Source of the DNA: CABHOJ01 sp965649545
Lineage (GTDB): Bacteria; Pseudomonadota; Gammaproteobacteria; Burkholderiales; Methylophilaceae
Length of the DNA stretch: 22,620 nucleotides
Direction: 5' to 3'
Assembly (NCBI GenBank): GCA_965649545.1
Contig: CBFGLF010000013.1
Location: forward strand, 1-22,620
In this document: piece by piece, positions 15,301 to 21,977 of the stretch
How positions within the stretch are numbered: the stretch's first letter is position 1
Layout of the letters: every line of letters begins with the position of its first letter
Program-made: the position numbers and the translations under genes
The notes under the pieces: generated by a model
What the model was told of the DNA's origin: nothing
What the model saw: the letters and a program-made list of their open reading frames with translations, nothing else
Databases searched by the model: none

Positions 15301-15583
15301 GACCGCCGCCGGCCTTAACGTCACCCCGGTGAACAAGGTGGCAGAAGGCCGTCCACATATTGTCGACATGATCAAGAACGGTGACATCAGTTTCATTGTC
15401 AATGTCACTGAAGACAAACGCGCGGTCGCTGACTCTTACGAGATCCGTCGCAGCGCCTTGCAGCAGAAGGTGACGTATTACACGACGCTGGCTGGGGCCA
15501 AGGCTGCCTGTATCGGTATGGCGCACATGCAGGAGCTGGAAGTGCAGTCGCTCCAGAACTTGCACAAGCAACTGACAAAGTAA
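12377..15583 (+). CDS. carB: Carbamoyl-phosphate synthase large subunit
   Basis: Synthesises carbamoyl phosphate from bicarbonate, ammonia and two ATP. The 1068 residues (E. coli 1073) contain two homologous halves. The first starts with [21 protein letters not shown] and has the ATP-grasp [14 protein letters not shown]. An oligomerisation region follows (about 400-550). The second half starts with [18 protein letters not shown], with [12 protein letters not shown]. An MGS-like allosteric domain occupies about 935-1068 ([39 protein letters not shown]). No frameshift or missing segment is seen. It starts at ATG 12377 just after carA and ends before a strong terminator, so carAB is its own transcription unit. 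Confidence 0.98.
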   Translation: [1068 protein letters not shown]

Positions 15584-15603
15584 TAAGATACGTTTCAAAT
15601 GTG

Positions 15604-15638
15604 AACCACGCCTGGCGTCAGGTGTGGTTTTTGTTTTT
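15604..15638 (+). terminator. Rho-independent terminator after carB
   Basis: AACCACGCCTG and CAGGTGTGGTT form an 11-bp stem with one G-T pair and a GCGT loop, followed by TTTGTTTTT. It is a textbook intrinsic terminator, 20 bases past the carB stop. Confidence 0.92.
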
Positions 15639-15684
15639 ACGAACCGGCTTAACGTGGTCCAAAGCTAAAAGTAGGGAAATATCC

Positions 15685-16161
15685 ATGAACCAGATTCCAA
15701 TCACGATCAAAGGTGCTGAACTGTTGAAGGCGGAGTTGCAGCGCCTGCTCAGCGTCGATCGTCCCAACGTCATCCAGGCGATCGCCGAAGCCCGTGCGCA
15801 AGGCGACCTGTCGGAGAACGCCGAGTATGACGCGGCCAAGGAGCGCCAGAGTTTCATCGAAGGCCGTATCGCCGAGATCGAAGCCAAACTCTCCAACGCC
15901 ATGATCATCGACCCCAAGACCTTGAACGCAGAAGGCCGTTGCGTGTTCGGTGCCACCGTGGAAGTCGAGGATCTGGATAGCGGCGATGTCTCCAAGTACC
16001 AGATCGTTGGCGACGACGAAGCCGACGTCAAGCAGGGCAAGATCTCGGTGAGTTCGCCGATCGCGCGTGCCTTGATCGGCAAGACCGAAGGCGAAGTGGC
16101 CGAGGTGATGGCGCCGGCCGGCCTGCGTTCCTACGAGGTCCGTGCGGTCGAATATATCTAG
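15685..16161 (+). CDS. greA: Transcription elongation factor GreA
   Basis: Binds the RNA polymerase secondary channel and stimulates cleavage of backtracked RNA. The 158 residues match the family length exactly (E. coli 158). The N-terminal coiled coil spans about 10-75 and carries the acidic tip GDLSENAEYDAAKERQ near 40-55. The C-terminal FKBP-like domain includes VFGATVEVEDLDSG, KYQIVGDDEADVKQGKISVSSPI and ALIGKTEGEVAEV. An open frame reaches back to 15601 but runs through the carB terminator; the ATG at 15685 with AGGGA about 8 bases upstream is the real start. I could not identify a convincing promoter in the short gap. Confidence 0.97.
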   Translation: MNQIPITIKGAELLKAELQRLLSVDRPNVIQAIAEARAQGDLSENAEYDAAKERQSFIEGRIAEIEAKLSNAMIIDPKTLNAEGRCVFGATVEVEDLDSGDVSKYQIVGDDEADVKQGKISVSSPIARALIGKTEGEVAEVMAPAGLRSYEVRAVEYI

Positions 16162-16170
16162 GCCCTTTCC

Positions 16171-16620
16171 ATGAACCATTGGTCCGACAGGCTTGCGCTC
16201 ATCGTCATCACCCTCTGGGTGGGGGCGTTGTGGGCCATCGGCTACCTGGCCGCCCCGACCTTGTTCCATGCCTTGAGCGACAGGCAGCTGGCGGGGATGC
16301 TGGCAGGAAAGATGTTCACGCTGGTCGCGTATGTGGGGATGGGCAGTGCGTTCTACCTGCTGATCCAGCGCCTGGTGCGACATGGCACCGGCAGTCTCAA
16401 ACAGGGTTACTTCTGGCTTGTGGTCGCGATGCTGCTACTGACGCTGGCGGGACATTTCGGTATCCAGCCCATCATCGCCGAGCTCAAGGCGCTGGCGATG
16501 CCGGCGGATGTGATGCATAGCGTGTTCGCGGACCGTTTCAAAACCTGGCACGGTGTGGCCAGTATCGCTTATCTGATCGAGAGCCTGCTGGGCGTGATGC
16601 TGGTGCTCAAGGCAAGATGA
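16171..16620 (+). CDS. DUF4149-type four-helix membrane protein of unknown function
   Basis: The 149 residues are strongly hydrophobic, with four probable membrane helices at about 7-27, 48-66, 80-97 and 128-147. The pattern LWVGALWAIGYLAAPTLF near the N-terminus, GHFGIQPIIAELK after helix 3 and FKTWHGVAS before helix 4 resemble the DUF4149/TMEM205-like family. I recall such proteins as commonly found beside greA and yhbY in betaproteobacteria; no function is established. It begins 9 bases after greA, so it is probably in the greA transcript, with no clear ribosome binding site (GGCCCTTTCC precedes the ATG). Its last 14 bases overlap the 3' end of yhbY on the other strand. Confidence 0.85.
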   Translation: MNHWSDRLALIVITLWVGALWAIGYLAAPTLFHALSDRQLAGMLAGKMFTLVAYVGMGSAFYLLIQRLVRHGTGSLKQGYFWLVVAMLLLTLAGHFGIQPIIAELKALAMPADVMHSVFADRFKTWHGVASIAYLIESLLGVMLVLKAR

Positions 16621-16900
16621 TCTTCGGCTTGTCGGCCTGGCGATAGATCACCAGTTGCTTGCCGATATGATGGATGGCCGTGGCGCCGGTCTTGTCGCAG
16701 ATCTCTTCCAGCATCTGGATGCGCGCGGCGCGATCGTCGCCGAACACCTTGATCTTGATCAGTTCATGGGCGTTCAGGCTCACTTCGATCTCTTTCAACA
16801 CTTGTTCGGTCAACCCGTTGTTACCGATCATGACGACCGGGTTCAGGTTGTGGCCTAGGCCGCGCAGATGGCTGACTTGCTTGGAATTGAGATTGGACAT
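16607..16900 (-). CDS. yhbY: YhbY-family ribosome-assembly RNA-binding protein
   Basis: A small CRM-domain (CRS1-YhbY) protein that in E. coli associates with pre-50S ribosomal particles. The 97 residues equal the E. coli length. LNPVVMIGNNGLTEQVLKEIEVSLNAHELIKIK holds the conserved GxxG RNA-binding loop (GNNG), and IGKQLVIYR is near the C-terminus. The ATG at 16900 gives the usual MSNLNSKQ start; a TTG at 16915 would add five residues. It is transcribed toward the DUF4149 gene and overlaps its 3' end, and it is divergent from rlmE, which modifies 23S rRNA, so two 50S-maturation genes share a 53-base upstream region. Confidence 0.95.
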   Translation of the reverse strand: MSNLNSKQVSHLRGLGHNLNPVVMIGNNGLTEQVLKEIEVSLNAHELIKIKVFGDDRAARIQMLEEICDKTGATAIHHIGKQLVIYRQADKPKIILP

Positions 16901-16906
16901 ATCTTG

Positions 16907-16935
16907 TTGATTCAAAAAATCTTATTCGTTAAAAA
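16907..16935 (+). promoter_or_regulatory. Weak candidate promoter for rlmE
   Basis: TTGATT (4/6) and TAAAAA (4/6) are 17 bases apart in the AT-rich gap between yhbY and rlmE. Transcription would start near 16942, leaving a very short leader before the ATG at 16954. Pattern match only. Confidence 0.3.
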
Positions 16936-16953
16936 AGCGTCGCAGTCTAACAC

Positions 16954-17574
16954 ATGAAGCGTACCAGAACCAGCAAAGGCTGGATGCAGGAACATGTCAA
17001 CGACGAGTATGTGAAGCGTGCGCAGCGTGACGGCTACCGTGCGCGCGCTGCTTACAAGCTCATCGAGATCGATGACAAAGACCACCTGATCAAACCCGGC
17101 ATGACCATCGTCGATCTCGGTTCCACGCCGGGTAGCTGGTCGCAAGTCGCGGTGCAGCGCCTGAAGGGGCAGGGCAAGATCATCGCCCTGGATATCCTCG
17201 AGATGCAGGGCATCGGTGGCGTCGATTTCATCCAGGGCGATTTCCGCGAACAGGCGGTGCTCGAACAGCTGGAGCACAAGCTGGACGGCAAGCTGGTCGA
17301 TCTGGTGATCGCCGATATGGCACCCAACATCAGCGGCATCAGTTCGGTCGACCAGGCCAATGCCGCATACCTGACGGAACTCGCGCTGGAATTCAGCCTG
17401 AAGTGGTTGAAACCGGGCGGCAACTTCCTTGTCAAAGTGTTCGTCGGCTCAGGTTTCGACGAGATCGTCCGCAACATGCGCCAAGGCTTCGAGAAGGTCG
17501 CGACGCGCAAGCCCAAAGCCTCGCGCGACCGCAGCAGCGAAGTCTACCTGCTGGGCCTCAAGCGCCTCGAATAA
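16954..17574 (+). CDS. rlmE: 23S rRNA 2'-O-ribose U2552 methyltransferase
   Basis: Methylates U2552 in the A loop of 23S rRNA on the 50S particle, using S-adenosylmethionine. The 206 residues (E. coli 209) show the FtsJ/RrmJ fold: AAYKLIEID with catalytic Lys35, the SAM motif VDLGSTPGSWSQVA, ALDILEM, ADMAPNISG with the catalytic Asp, FLVKVFVGSGF with the second Lys and RSSEVYLLGLKR with the Glu, so the K-D-K-E tetrad is complete. It is followed at 101 bases by ftsH, the common rlmE-ftsH order. I see no terminator between them, so ftsH may be transcribed both from here and from its own promoter. Confidence 0.97.
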   Translation: MKRTRTSKGWMQEHVNDEYVKRAQRDGYRARAAYKLIEIDDKDHLIKPGMTIVDLGSTPGSWSQVAVQRLKGQGKIIALDILEMQGIGGVDFIQGDFREQAVLEQLEHKLDGKLVDLVIADMAPNISGISSVDQANAAYLTELALEFSLKWLKPGGNFLVKVFVGSGFDEIVRNMRQGFEKVATRKPKASRDRSSEVYLLGLKRLE

Positions 17575-17589
17575 ATTTTGCCAATAAGG

Positions 17590-17618
17590 TTGATAAATAG
17601 ACTAAGCGGCAGCATATT
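17590..17618 (+). promoter_or_regulatory. Candidate ftsH promoter
   Basis: TTGATA (17590-17595, 5/6) and CATATT (17613-17618, 4/6) are separated by 17 bases in the rlmE-ftsH gap. Transcription would start near 17625 and give a leader of about 50 bases that includes the ribosome binding site. Confidence 0.45.
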
Positions 17619-17662
17619 AGAAATAAGTTTAGAATGAAGTCGTGAATGTTTTCCCATCATTG

Positions 17663-17667
17663 AAGGA
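17663..17667 (+). promoter_or_regulatory. Ribosome binding site for the TTG start of ftsH
   Basis: AAGGA lies 8 bases before TTG at 17676. The TTG yields the family-typical MNNIVKNIAIWL start, and the next ATG would remove most of the first membrane helix. Confidence 0.7.
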
Positions 17668-17675
17668 ACGGGATT

Positions 17676-19565
17676 TTGAATAACATCGTAAAGAATATCG
17701 CTATCTGGTTGATCGTCGCGCTGGTGTTGATGACCGTATTCAATCAGTTCGGCGCCAAGACCGCCGCTGAAGGCCAGGTGGTCTACTCTCAGTTCATCGA
17801 TCAGGTGAAACAGGGCCAGATCTCCAAGGTCACGATCGACGGCCGCGTGCTGCGCGGTGTCACCAGTGACGGCAAGAAATTCAATACCTATGCCCCATCG
17901 GATCCATGGCTGGTCTCCGACCTGCTGAAGAACAACGTCATCGTCGAAGCCAAACCGGACGAAGAGCCTTCCCTGCTGATGAACATCTTCGTATCCTGGT
18001 TCCCGATGCTGTTGCTGATCGGCGTCTGGGTGTTCTTCATGCGCCAGATGCAAGGTGGCGGCAAGGGCGGTGCCTTCTCGTTCGGCAAGAGCCGTGCGCG
18101 CCAGCTCGATGAATCCTCCAATCAGATCACTTTCGCCGATGTCGCCGGCTGTGACGAAGCAAAGGAAGAAGTCGCCGAATTGGTCGAGTTCCTGCGCGAC
18201 CCCGGCAAATTCCAGAAGCTGGGCGGTCGTATCCCGCGCGGCGTGCTGATGGTAGGCCCTCCGGGTACCGGTAAGACCTTGCTCGCCAAGGCCATCGCCG
18301 GTGAGGCCAAAGTCCCATTCTTCACCATCTCCGGTTCCGATTTCGTCGAGATGTTCGTCGGTGTGGGCGCTGCCCGTGTACGCGACATGTTCGAGCAGGC
18401 TAAGAAGAGTGCGCCTTGCATCATCTTCATCGATGAGATCGATGCGGTCGGTCGCCATCGTGGCGCCGGCACTGGCGGTGGTAACGACGAGCGCGAGCAG
18501 ACCCTGAACCAGATGCTGGTCGAACTCGATGGTTTCGAACCCAATTCCGGCGTCATCGTCATCGCCGCGACCAACCGTGCAGACGTCCTGGACAAGGCGC
18601 TGTTGCGCCCGGGCCGTTTCGACCGCCAGGTGATGGTCGGCTTGCCGGATATCCGTGGTCGTGAGCAGATCCTGCTCGTGCACATGCGCAAGGTGCCGAT
18701 CGATCCCGATGTGAAGGCTGACATCCTGGCCCGTGGTACCCCCGGCTTCTCCGGTGCCGATCTCGCGAACCTCGTGAACGAGGCTGCCCTGTTCGCCGCG
18801 CGCCGTAACAAGCGCACGGTCGATATGTCGGACTTCGAGGACGCCAAGGACAAGATCTTCATGGGCCCGGAACGCAAGTCCATGGTCATGCGTGAAGAAG
18901 AGCGCCGCAATACCGCCTATCACGAGTCCGGCCATGCCGTCGTCGCCAAGCTGTTGCCCAAGGCGGATCCGGTGCACAAGGTCACCATCATGCCGCGTGG
19001 CTGGGCACTTGGCCTGACCTGGCAGCTGCCGGAGCATGATCGCATCAGCAACTACAAGGACAAGATGCTGGAGGATATCTCCATCCTGTTCGGTGGCCGT
19101 ATCGCCGAGGAATTGTTCATGAACCAGATGTCGACCGGCGCTTCGAACGACTTCGAACGTGCGACCAAGCTGGCACGTGACATGGTGACCCGTTTCGGTA
19201 TGTCCGATACATTAGGGACTATGGTCTATGTGGATAACGACCAGGATTCGTTCTTCGGTCGCATGTCGTCCCGCACCGTGTCCGAGGCTACGCAGCAAAA
19301 GGTCGATGCCGAAGTGCGTCGTATCCTTGACGAGCAGTACGCGGTCGCCCGCAAGCTGCTGGAAGAGAACCGCGACAAGGTCGAAGCCATGACGGCGGCA
19401 CTGCTCGAGTGGGAAACCATCGATGCCGAACAGATCAACGACATCATGGCCGGCTTGCCGCCACGTCCACCTAAACCGACGCCGGCAGCGAACAAGCCAT
19501 CGCGCGACACAGGTTCTTCGGGCCCGACAGCGGAACCGACACCGCAACCTGCCGCCAAGTCCTGA
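17676..19565 (+). CDS. ftsH: ATP-dependent zinc metalloprotease FtsH
   Basis: Membrane-anchored AAA+ protease that degrades regulatory and misfolded membrane proteins; in E. coli its targets include sigma-32 and LpxC. The 629 residues show a first membrane helix (about 5-25), a periplasmic domain, a second helix (about 103-122, IFVSWFPMLLLIGVWVFF), then the AAA module with Walker A GPPGTGKT near 194-201, pore loop MFVGVGAARVRD, Walker B IIFIDEIDAVG and SRH ATNRADVLDKALLRPGRFDR. The peptidase active site HESGH is at about 416-420, with an Asp near 492 as third zinc ligand. The C-terminal tail is Pro/Ala rich. The start is TTG with AAGGA upstream. A strong terminator follows. Confidence 0.98.
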   Translation: MNNIVKNIAIWLIVALVLMTVFNQFGAKTAAEGQVVYSQFIDQVKQGQISKVTIDGRVLRGVTSDGKKFNTYAPSDPWLVSDLLKNNVIVEAKPDEEPSLLMNIFVSWFPMLLLIGVWVFFMRQMQGGGKGGAFSFGKSRARQLDESSNQITFADVAGCDEAKEEVAELVEFLRDPGKFQKLGGRIPRGVLMVGPPGTGKTLLAKAIAGEAKVPFFTISGSDFVEMFVGVGAARVRDMFEQAKKSAPCIIFIDEIDAVGRHRGAGTGGGNDEREQTLNQMLVELDGFEPNSGVIVIAATNRADVLDKALLRPGRFDRQVMVGLPDIRGREQILLVHMRKVPIDPDVKADILARGTPGFSGADLANLVNEAALFAARRNKRTVDMSDFEDAKDKIFMGPERKSMVMREEERRNTAYHESGHAVVAKLLPKADPVHKVTIMPRGWALGLTWQLPEHDRISNYKDKMLEDISILFGGRIAEELFMNQMSTGASNDFERATKLARDMVTRFGMSDTLGTMVYVDNDQDSFFGRMSSRTVSEATQQKVDAEVRRILDEQYAVARKLLEENRDKVEAMTAALLEWETIDAEQINDIMAGLPPRPPKPTPAANKPSRDTGSSGPTAEPTPQPAAKS

Positions 19566-19580
19566 CGCTTGATCGACACC

Positions 19581-19617
19581 AGCCACAGTAAGGTATCCTT
19601 GCTGTGGCTTTTTCTTT
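19581..19617 (+). terminator. Strong rho-independent terminator between ftsH and folP
   Basis: AGCCACAGTAAGG and CCTTGCTGTGGCT form a 13-bp stem (one T-G pair) around a TAT loop, followed by TTTTTCTTT. It begins 15 bases after the ftsH stop and ends fewer than 20 bases before the folP start. Confidence 0.93.
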
Positions 19618-19635
19618 ATCTTTCATCGCCTTCAC

Positions 19636-20469
19636 ATGACTCAGTCCTCCTTATTCCATTGCGGTAGATACCAGCTAGACCTGTCACGTCCCCATGTCAT
19701 GGGCATCGTCAACGTCACGCCCGATTCCTTCTCCGATGGCGGCAAGTACGAATCCACGGAAAAAGCCGTCGAACATGCGCTGAAGCTGGTCGAGGAAGGC
19801 GCCGATATCCTGGATATCGGCGGCGAATCCACACGGCCGGGCGCTACACCGGTATCGCTGGCGGATGAGCTTGACCGGGTGGTGCCCGTGATCGAGCAAC
19901 TCTCCAAGCTGACCCAGGTGCCCTTGTCCATCGACACCTATAAGCCGCAAGTGATGCAGGCTGCGCTCGAGGCCGGAGCCGACCTCATCAATGACGTACG
20001 CGCCCTGCAGGAACCTGGCGCATTGGAGATCGCCGCTCGCAGCAAAGCCGGTGTCTGTCTGATGCACATGCAAGGCTTGCCTGCGACCATGCAGCTCGAT
20101 CCGCGATATGAAGATGTCGTCGCCGAAGTACGGGCTTTCCTCGCCGAGCGCATGGCGGCCGCGGAAGCGGCCGGCATACCGCAATCGCGCATCGTGCTCG
20201 ACCCGGGGTTCGGTTTCGGTAAGCGTACCGAACACAACATCGCCCTGCTGCAAGGCTTGCCCGAGATCCTCAGTCTGGGACGGCCCTTGCTGGTCGGCCT
20301 ATCGCGCAAATCCGTGCTAGGCCAGATCACGGGCGGAGACGTCTATGTCCGCTTGCATGCCAGCCTCGCGGCCTCTGTCATCTCGGTGATGAAAGGCGCT
20401 AGAATCGTACGTGTGCATGACGTCAAGGCGACCGCCGATGCGCTGAAGGTCGCCGCGGCCGTGCTATAA
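19636..20469 (+). CDS. folP: Dihydropteroate synthase
   Basis: Joins p-aminobenzoate to hydroxymethyl-dihydropterin pyrophosphate in folate synthesis; the target of sulfonamides. The 277 residues (E. coli 282) form a TIM barrel with MGIVNVTPDSFSDGG near 22-36, ADILDIGGESTRPGA near 56-70, SIDTYKP near 98, LINDV near 115, DPGFGFGKR near 190-198 and LVGLSRKSVLG near 218-228. The pterin- and sulfonamide-site loops look normal. The ATG at 19636 is directly downstream of the ftsH terminator, with no clear ribosome binding site. Genes ftsH-folP-glmM in this order are common in proteobacteria. Confidence 0.97.
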   Translation: MTQSSLFHCGRYQLDLSRPHVMGIVNVTPDSFSDGGKYESTEKAVEHALKLVEEGADILDIGGESTRPGATPVSLADELDRVVPVIEQLSKLTQVPLSIDTYKPQVMQAALEAGADLINDVRALQEPGALEIAARSKAGVCLMHMQGLPATMQLDPRYEDVVAEVRAFLAERMAAAEAAGIPQSRIVLDPGFGFGKRTEHNIALLQGLPEILSLGRPLLVGLSRKSVLGQITGGDVYVRLHASLAASVISVMKGARIVRVHDVKATADALKVAAAVL

Positions 20470-20509
20470 GCGATCCGATAAGACAGTCATATCGGCAATA
20501 AAGAAAAAC

Positions 20510-20537
20510 CAGGCCATAACAATCAGGCTATAAAAAT
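20510..20537 (+). repeat. Tandem imperfect 14-base repeat upstream of glmM
   Basis: CAGGCCATAACAAT (20510-20523) is followed directly by CAGGCTATAAAAAT (20524-20537), with 12 of 14 bases identical. The second copy contains TATAAA (20529-20534), a possible -10 for glmM, though no good -35 sits at 16-18 bases. It may be a small duplication or a tandem protein-binding site. Confidence 0.45.
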
Positions 20538-20546
20538 CTAGAAACA

Positions 20547-20552
20547 AGGGAG
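20547..20552 (+). promoter_or_regulatory. Ribosome binding site for the GTG start of glmM
   Basis: AGGGAG lies 6 bases before GTG at 20559. This supports the GTG, which gives the usual MGRKYFGTDGIRG start. Confidence 0.7.
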
Positions 20553-20558
20553 CAACAG

Positions 20559-21914
20559 GTGGGTAGAAAATATTTCGGTACCGATGGTATTCGTGGACGG
20601 GTCGGCGAAGCGCCGATCACCCCGGACTTTGTCATGCGGCTCGGCTACGCCGCCGGCCGTGTACTGACCAATATCGATACCCACACTGGCGCGTCCAACC
20701 CGACCGTCCTGATCGGCAAGGACACCCGCATCTCCGGCTATATGCTGGAAGCGGCGCTCGAAGCGGGCCTCTCCGCCGCAGGGGTGGATACCTTGCTCAC
20801 CGGGCCCATGCCGACGCCGGCGGTGGCGTACCTGACCCGCGCACTGCGCGCCCAGGTCGGCATCGTCATCACCGCCTCGCACAACCCCTACGAAGACAAC
20901 GGCATCAAGTTCTTCTCCGCCGAAGGCACCAAGTTACCGGATGCCATCGAATTCGCGATCGAAGCCGAGCTCGACCAGCCTATGGTGGTGATGCCTTCCG
21001 CCAAGCTGGGCAAGGCGCGCCGCTTGGACGATGCTGCCGGTCGCTATATCGAATTCTGCAAGAGTACCTTCCCTAACGCGCTCGACCTGCGCGGCCTCAA
21101 GATCGTGCTCGATTGCGCCAACGGCGCGACCTACCATGTGGCGCCGCCCGTCTTCCACGAACTGGGCGCGGAAGTCGTCGCCATCGGCAACCACCCGGAC
21201 GGGCTCAACATCAATCAGGATTGCGGCTCCACGCACACCAAAGCACTGTGCAAGGCCGTGGTCGAACACAAGGCCGATCTCGGCATCGCGTTCGACGGCG
21301 ACGGCGACCGCGTGATGATGGTCGACGCCAAAGGCAAATTGCTGGATGGCGACCAGCTGCTCTATATCATCGCCATGTACCGTCAGGCCCGCGGCGAGCT
21401 GGGTGGCGGCATCGTCGGCACCCTCATGACCAACCTCGCGCTGGAGCATGCCCTGGCCAAGGCGGATATCCCGTTCGCACGTGCCAAGGTCGGTGACCGG
21501 TACGTACTGGAATTGCTGAACCAGAACGCCTGGAAGATCGGCGGCGAGAATTCCGGCCATATCCTGGCGCTGGACAAGCACAGTAGCGGCGACGGTATCA
21601 TCGCCGCGCTGCAGGTACTGAACGCCATGCGCTCCAGCGGCAAATCCCTGGCCGAGCTGGGCGCCAGCCTGACCCTGTACCCACAGGTCCTGGTCAACGT
21701 CAAAGTCAAAAAGCGCATCGACATCTCCGGTAACCCGGTCCTGCAGAAAGCCGTCAAGGACGCCGAATCGGAACTCAACGGCAGCGGTCGCGTCTTGCTG
21801 CGCGCCTCCGGCACCGAGCCCAAGATCCGTGTCATGGTCGAGGGCCAGTCGCGCGACCAGGTGCAAAAGCTGGCGGATGCCATCGCCGACGTGGTGAAAA
21901 AAGCCGCCGCCTGA
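20559..21914 (+). CDS. glmM: Phosphoglucosamine mutase
   Basis: Interconverts glucosamine 6-phosphate and glucosamine 1-phosphate, feeding UDP-GlcNAc for peptidoglycan and LPS. The 451 residues (E. coli 445) belong to the alpha-D-phosphohexomutase family: KYFGTDGIRG at 4-13, the phosphoserine loop ITASHNPYEDNGIKFF with Ser107, the magnesium loop FDGDGDRVMMVD near 245, the sugar-binding GGENSGH near 328 and the phosphate-binding RASGTEPKIRVM near 418. Every catalytic motif is present. The start is GTG with a good ribosome binding site. It is 89 bases after folP, a gap holding a tandem repeat and a possible -10, and ends at a long hairpin. Confidence 0.98.
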   Translation: MGRKYFGTDGIRGRVGEAPITPDFVMRLGYAAGRVLTNIDTHTGASNPTVLIGKDTRISGYMLEAALEAGLSAAGVDTLLTGPMPTPAVAYLTRALRAQVGIVITASHNPYEDNGIKFFSAEGTKLPDAIEFAIEAELDQPMVVMPSAKLGKARRLDDAAGRYIEFCKSTFPNALDLRGLKIVLDCANGATYHVAPPVFHELGAEVVAIGNHPDGLNINQDCGSTHTKALCKAVVEHKADLGIAFDGDGDRVMMVDAKGKLLDGDQLLYIIAMYRQARGELGGGIVGTLMTNLALEHALAKADIPFARAKVGDRYVLELLNQNAWKIGGENSGHILALDKHSSGDGIIAALQVLNAMRSSGKSLAELGASLTLYPQVLVNVKVKKRIDISGNPVLQKAVKDAESELNGSGRVLLRASGTEPKIRVMVEGQSRDQVQKLADAIADVVKKAAA

Positions 21915-21918
21915 TCCC

Positions 21919-21957
21919 TTCAGGTGGCATCCATCGTGCCACCTGAAAATTCTCCTT
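21919..21957 (+). terminator. Hairpin terminator after glmM
   Basis: TTCAGGTGGCA (21919-21929) and TGCCACCTGAA (21937-21947) make a perfect 11-bp stem with a 7-base loop, 4 bases past the glmM stop. The following AATTCTCCTT is only moderately T-rich, so it may terminate inefficiently or protect the 3' end. Confidence 0.65.
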
Positions 21958-21959
21958 AA

Positions 21960-21977
21960 GATTCATCAATCTGTCAC
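21960..21977 (+). promoter_or_regulatory. Candidate Pho box upstream of the PAP2 phosphatase gene
   Basis: GATTCAT-CAAT-CTGTCAC has the 7-4-7 layout of a PhoB site. The second half matches CTGTCAY fully; the first matches CTGTCAT at 4 of 7. CATCCT, a weak -10 (3/6), begins 11 bases after the site, the usual spacing where PhoB replaces the -35. Pattern evidence only. Confidence 0.35.

Noticed and set aside
12041..15598. Two abutting long minus-strand open frames (561 and 623 codons) opposite carA and carB
   Set aside because: They share one frame, broken by a single stop, and mirror the codon use of the real carAB genes. Their products are rich in His, Gln, Arg, Asp, Val and Leu with no family motif. 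In GC-rich genes this antisense frame is often open by chance.
17640..17665. Sigma-32-like -10 (TCCCATCA) before ftsH
   Set aside because: The matching -35 is poor and transcription would start on top of the ribosome binding site.
17544..19037. 497-codon minus-strand frame opposite ftsH and rlmE
   Set aside because: ftsH is complete on the plus strand; the antisense product is rich in His, Asp and Gln and has no ribosome binding site or motif.
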